Source: an uncultured Eubacteriales bacterium (GTDB lineage: Bacteria > Bacillota > Clostridia > Oscillospirales > Acutalibacteraceae). Taken from it: 7,313 nucleotides of DNA. Each line of letters opens with the position of its first letter. The first letter of the stretch is position 1. Both the position numbers and the translations under genes were made by a program. The DNA is taken from NCBI GenBank assembly GCA_934444895.1, contig CAKSDA010000080.1, positions 1-7,313 of the forward strand. The letters are read 5' to 3'. Below the pieces are notes generated by a model. The model had not been told where the DNA came from, searched no databases, and saw only the letters and a program-made list of their open reading frames with translations. Of this stretch, positions 6,653 through 7,313 are shown one piece after another.

Positions 6653-6681
6653 ATATTAACACAATGTAATTTCATTTGCAA
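6653..6681 (-). promoter_or_regulatory. Housekeeping sigma promoter of rpmB
   Basis: On the minus strand TTGCAA (6676-6681) is separated by exactly 17 bp from TAATAT (6653-6658), with TG one base upstream of the -10 (extended -10). Transcription would start near 6646, giving a leader of about 33 nt that carries the ribosome binding site. Confidence 0.78.
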
Positions 6682-6728
6682 GTGTTTTTTGAGTTATTTT
6701 CTTATTTTTATTATAAAACCGAAAAAAC

Positions 6729-6757
6729 TTGATTTTGTATTTAAAATATCATAAAAT
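6729..6757 (+). promoter_or_regulatory. Candidate promoter of the dCMP deaminase gene
   Basis: TTGATT (6729-6734) and TAAAAT (6752-6757) are spaced by 17 bp on the plus strand. The leader to the TTG start would be about 130 nt. It includes a second dyad, ATACATA-AA-TATGTAT (6838-6853), and nothing else I can interpret. The DNA is very AT-rich, so a nearer promoter cannot be excluded. Confidence 0.5.
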
Positions 6758-6895
6758 ATATTTGGTGTTGTACTCGATAGGGATGAACTATTGGTAAACG
6801 GCATTTTTCAATTAATCACAACACAAGTAACATAATAATACATAAATATGTATATTAATTAAAAATAAATTATATAGAAAGCAGGGGGAATTAAC

Positions 6896-7180
6896 TTGAA
6901 AAGAAAAAATTATCTTACCTGGGACGAATATTTTATGGGAGTGGCTATGTTGTCAGCCGGACGCAGTAAAGATCCGGGGACCCAAGTCGGAGCCTGCATA
7001 GTTAACGCTGCAAACAGAATAATGTCGGTAGGGTACAATGGTATGCCGCACGGCTGTTCAGACGATATTTTTCCTTGGGACAGAAGCGGGGAAGATCTTG
7101 ACACAAAATATCCTTATGTTTGCCATGCAGAGCTTAACGCAATACTTAATTTCCGCGGCGGCAATCTTCAGGGATGCCGC
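6896..7180 (+). CDS. comEB: ComEB-type dCMP deaminase, cut off at a chimeric junction
   Basis: 95 codons read as the N-terminal part of a zinc-dependent deoxycytidylate deaminase, which converts dCMP to dUMP to supply dTMP synthesis. Diagnostic segments are YLTWDEYFMGVAML (6-19), RSKDPGTQVGACIV (23-36), SVGYNGMPHGCSDD (44-57), FPWDR (59-63) and the zinc and catalytic motif CHAELNAIL (76-84; His77 ligand, Glu79 proton shuttle). The start is TTG, supported by AGGGGG (6883-6888) 7 nt upstream; the next ATG would lose the conserved WDEYFM. The family's second zinc motif, PCxxC, should come soon after GGNLQGCR but is absent. From about 7181 the same frame gives an Arg/Pro-rich shadow without stops. 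The gene is therefore truncated by foreign sequence here, not by a stop or simple frameshift. It is divergent from rpmB. Confidence 0.93.
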
Positions 7181-7190
7181 GCATTTCCTC
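7177..7190. other. Sequence junction: low-GC Clostridia DNA joined to high-GC DNA
   Basis: Deaminase homology on the left is good to codon 95 (7178-7180). ABC ATPase coding on the right is convincing down to about 7190. GC rises from about 45% (7081-7140, 27 of 60 by hand count) to about 74% (7191-7313, 91 of 123). The exact join cannot be placed because the bases around GCCGCGC fit either side. Confidence 0.8.
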
Positions 7191-7313
7191 ATCCGCCTCG
7201 TCCAGTCCGGCGTGGCTTCCAAGGACGAACTCGCCGCTCGCCTCGCCGCCGTGGAAGTGCGGGACGAGGCCGCACGCCGCGCGCAGCAGCGTCGACTTGC
7301 CGCAGCCGGACGG
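7182..7313 (-). CDS. ABC transporter ATPase fragment, ECF-type, from a high-GC source (partial at both ends)
   Basis: Read from the window end on the minus strand, the frame begins PSGCGKST, the Walker A nucleotide-binding loop (its first Gly lies just outside the window). It continues LLRAACGLVPHFHGGEASGE. The G-L-x-P-x-F-x-G-G-x-x-x-G-E run just after Walker A is typical of energy-coupling factor (ECF) ATPases, which power vitamin and metal uptake. About 40 residues are credible; the last few before 7182 may cross the junction. GC near 74% and GC-rich third positions are unlike every other gene in the window and suggest an actinobacterial or other high-GC source. Start, Walker B and signature motifs lie outside, so the substrate cannot be named. 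Confidence 0.75.

Noticed and set aside
6557..6754. Plus-strand frame antisense to rpmB and its promoter
   Set aside because: It is a shadow of rpmB running through its promoter, without a ribosome binding site or recognisable sequence.
7177..7313. Plus-strand frame reading AAHFLIRLVQSGVASKDELAARL as a real protein, perhaps the rest of the deaminase after a one-base frameshift (QSG resembles the family's IIQSG)
   Set aside because: The PCxxC zinc motif is absent, GC is about 74%, and the minus strand carries an unmistakable Walker A and ECF ATPase sequence. The plus-strand helix-like reading is a typical high-GC shadow.

Overview
The window looks like a piece of a low-GC, endospore-forming Clostridia genome (probably a gut or rumen Oscillospirales/Eubacteriales type, not resolved further), ending in a short stretch of foreign DNA. 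The Clostridia assignment rests on an alpha/beta-type spore protein gene, a zinc-ribbon form of ribosomal protein L28, strong AGGAGG-type ribosome binding sites, AT-rich intergenic DNA, and two cell-wall proteins with an SPKTG sortase signal. I see no mobile element, CRISPR array, tRNA or rRNA.

Positions 1-3226 hold two consecutive plus-strand genes for sortase-anchored surface proteins, 38 bp apart and probably co-transcribed. The first lacks its 5' end and carries a repeated domain of about 125 residues, an X2/Ig-like domain and an Asn-rich stalk. The second is complete, with a signal peptide, InlB-type (Listeria-Bacteroides) repeats and the same type of anchor. Both would be exported and attached to peptidoglycan, where they could mediate adhesion or binding.

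Positions 3364-4248 are on the minus strand: a 61-aa spore DNA-protecting protein with its own terminator, and a 165-aa protein I cannot assign. Divergent from these is a 615-aa glycoside hydrolase (4407-6254) with no signal peptide. It has a clan GH-A type barrel interrupted by what looks like a carbohydrate-binding, jelly-roll module. It has its own extended -10 promoter, a nearby inverted repeat and a strong terminator, so it appears to be a single-gene transcription unit.

Positions 6378-7180 hold two housekeeping genes in divergent orientation. rpmB (L28) is on the minus strand with a clear promoter and terminator. A TTG-started late-competence/dCMP deaminase gene (comEB family) is on the plus strand. 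The deaminase reads normally for 95 codons and then stops making sense at about 7180. The last 123 bases are about 74% GC by hand count and encode, on the minus strand, a perfect ABC-transporter Walker A region like that of ECF-family ATPases from high-GC bacteria. This is most simply explained as a chimeric contig end.

The points most worth a second look are the chimeric junction, the apparently permuted carbohydrate-binding module inserted in the hydrolase barrel, and the unnamed repeat domain of the first surface protein. No clearly new multi-gene system is visible.
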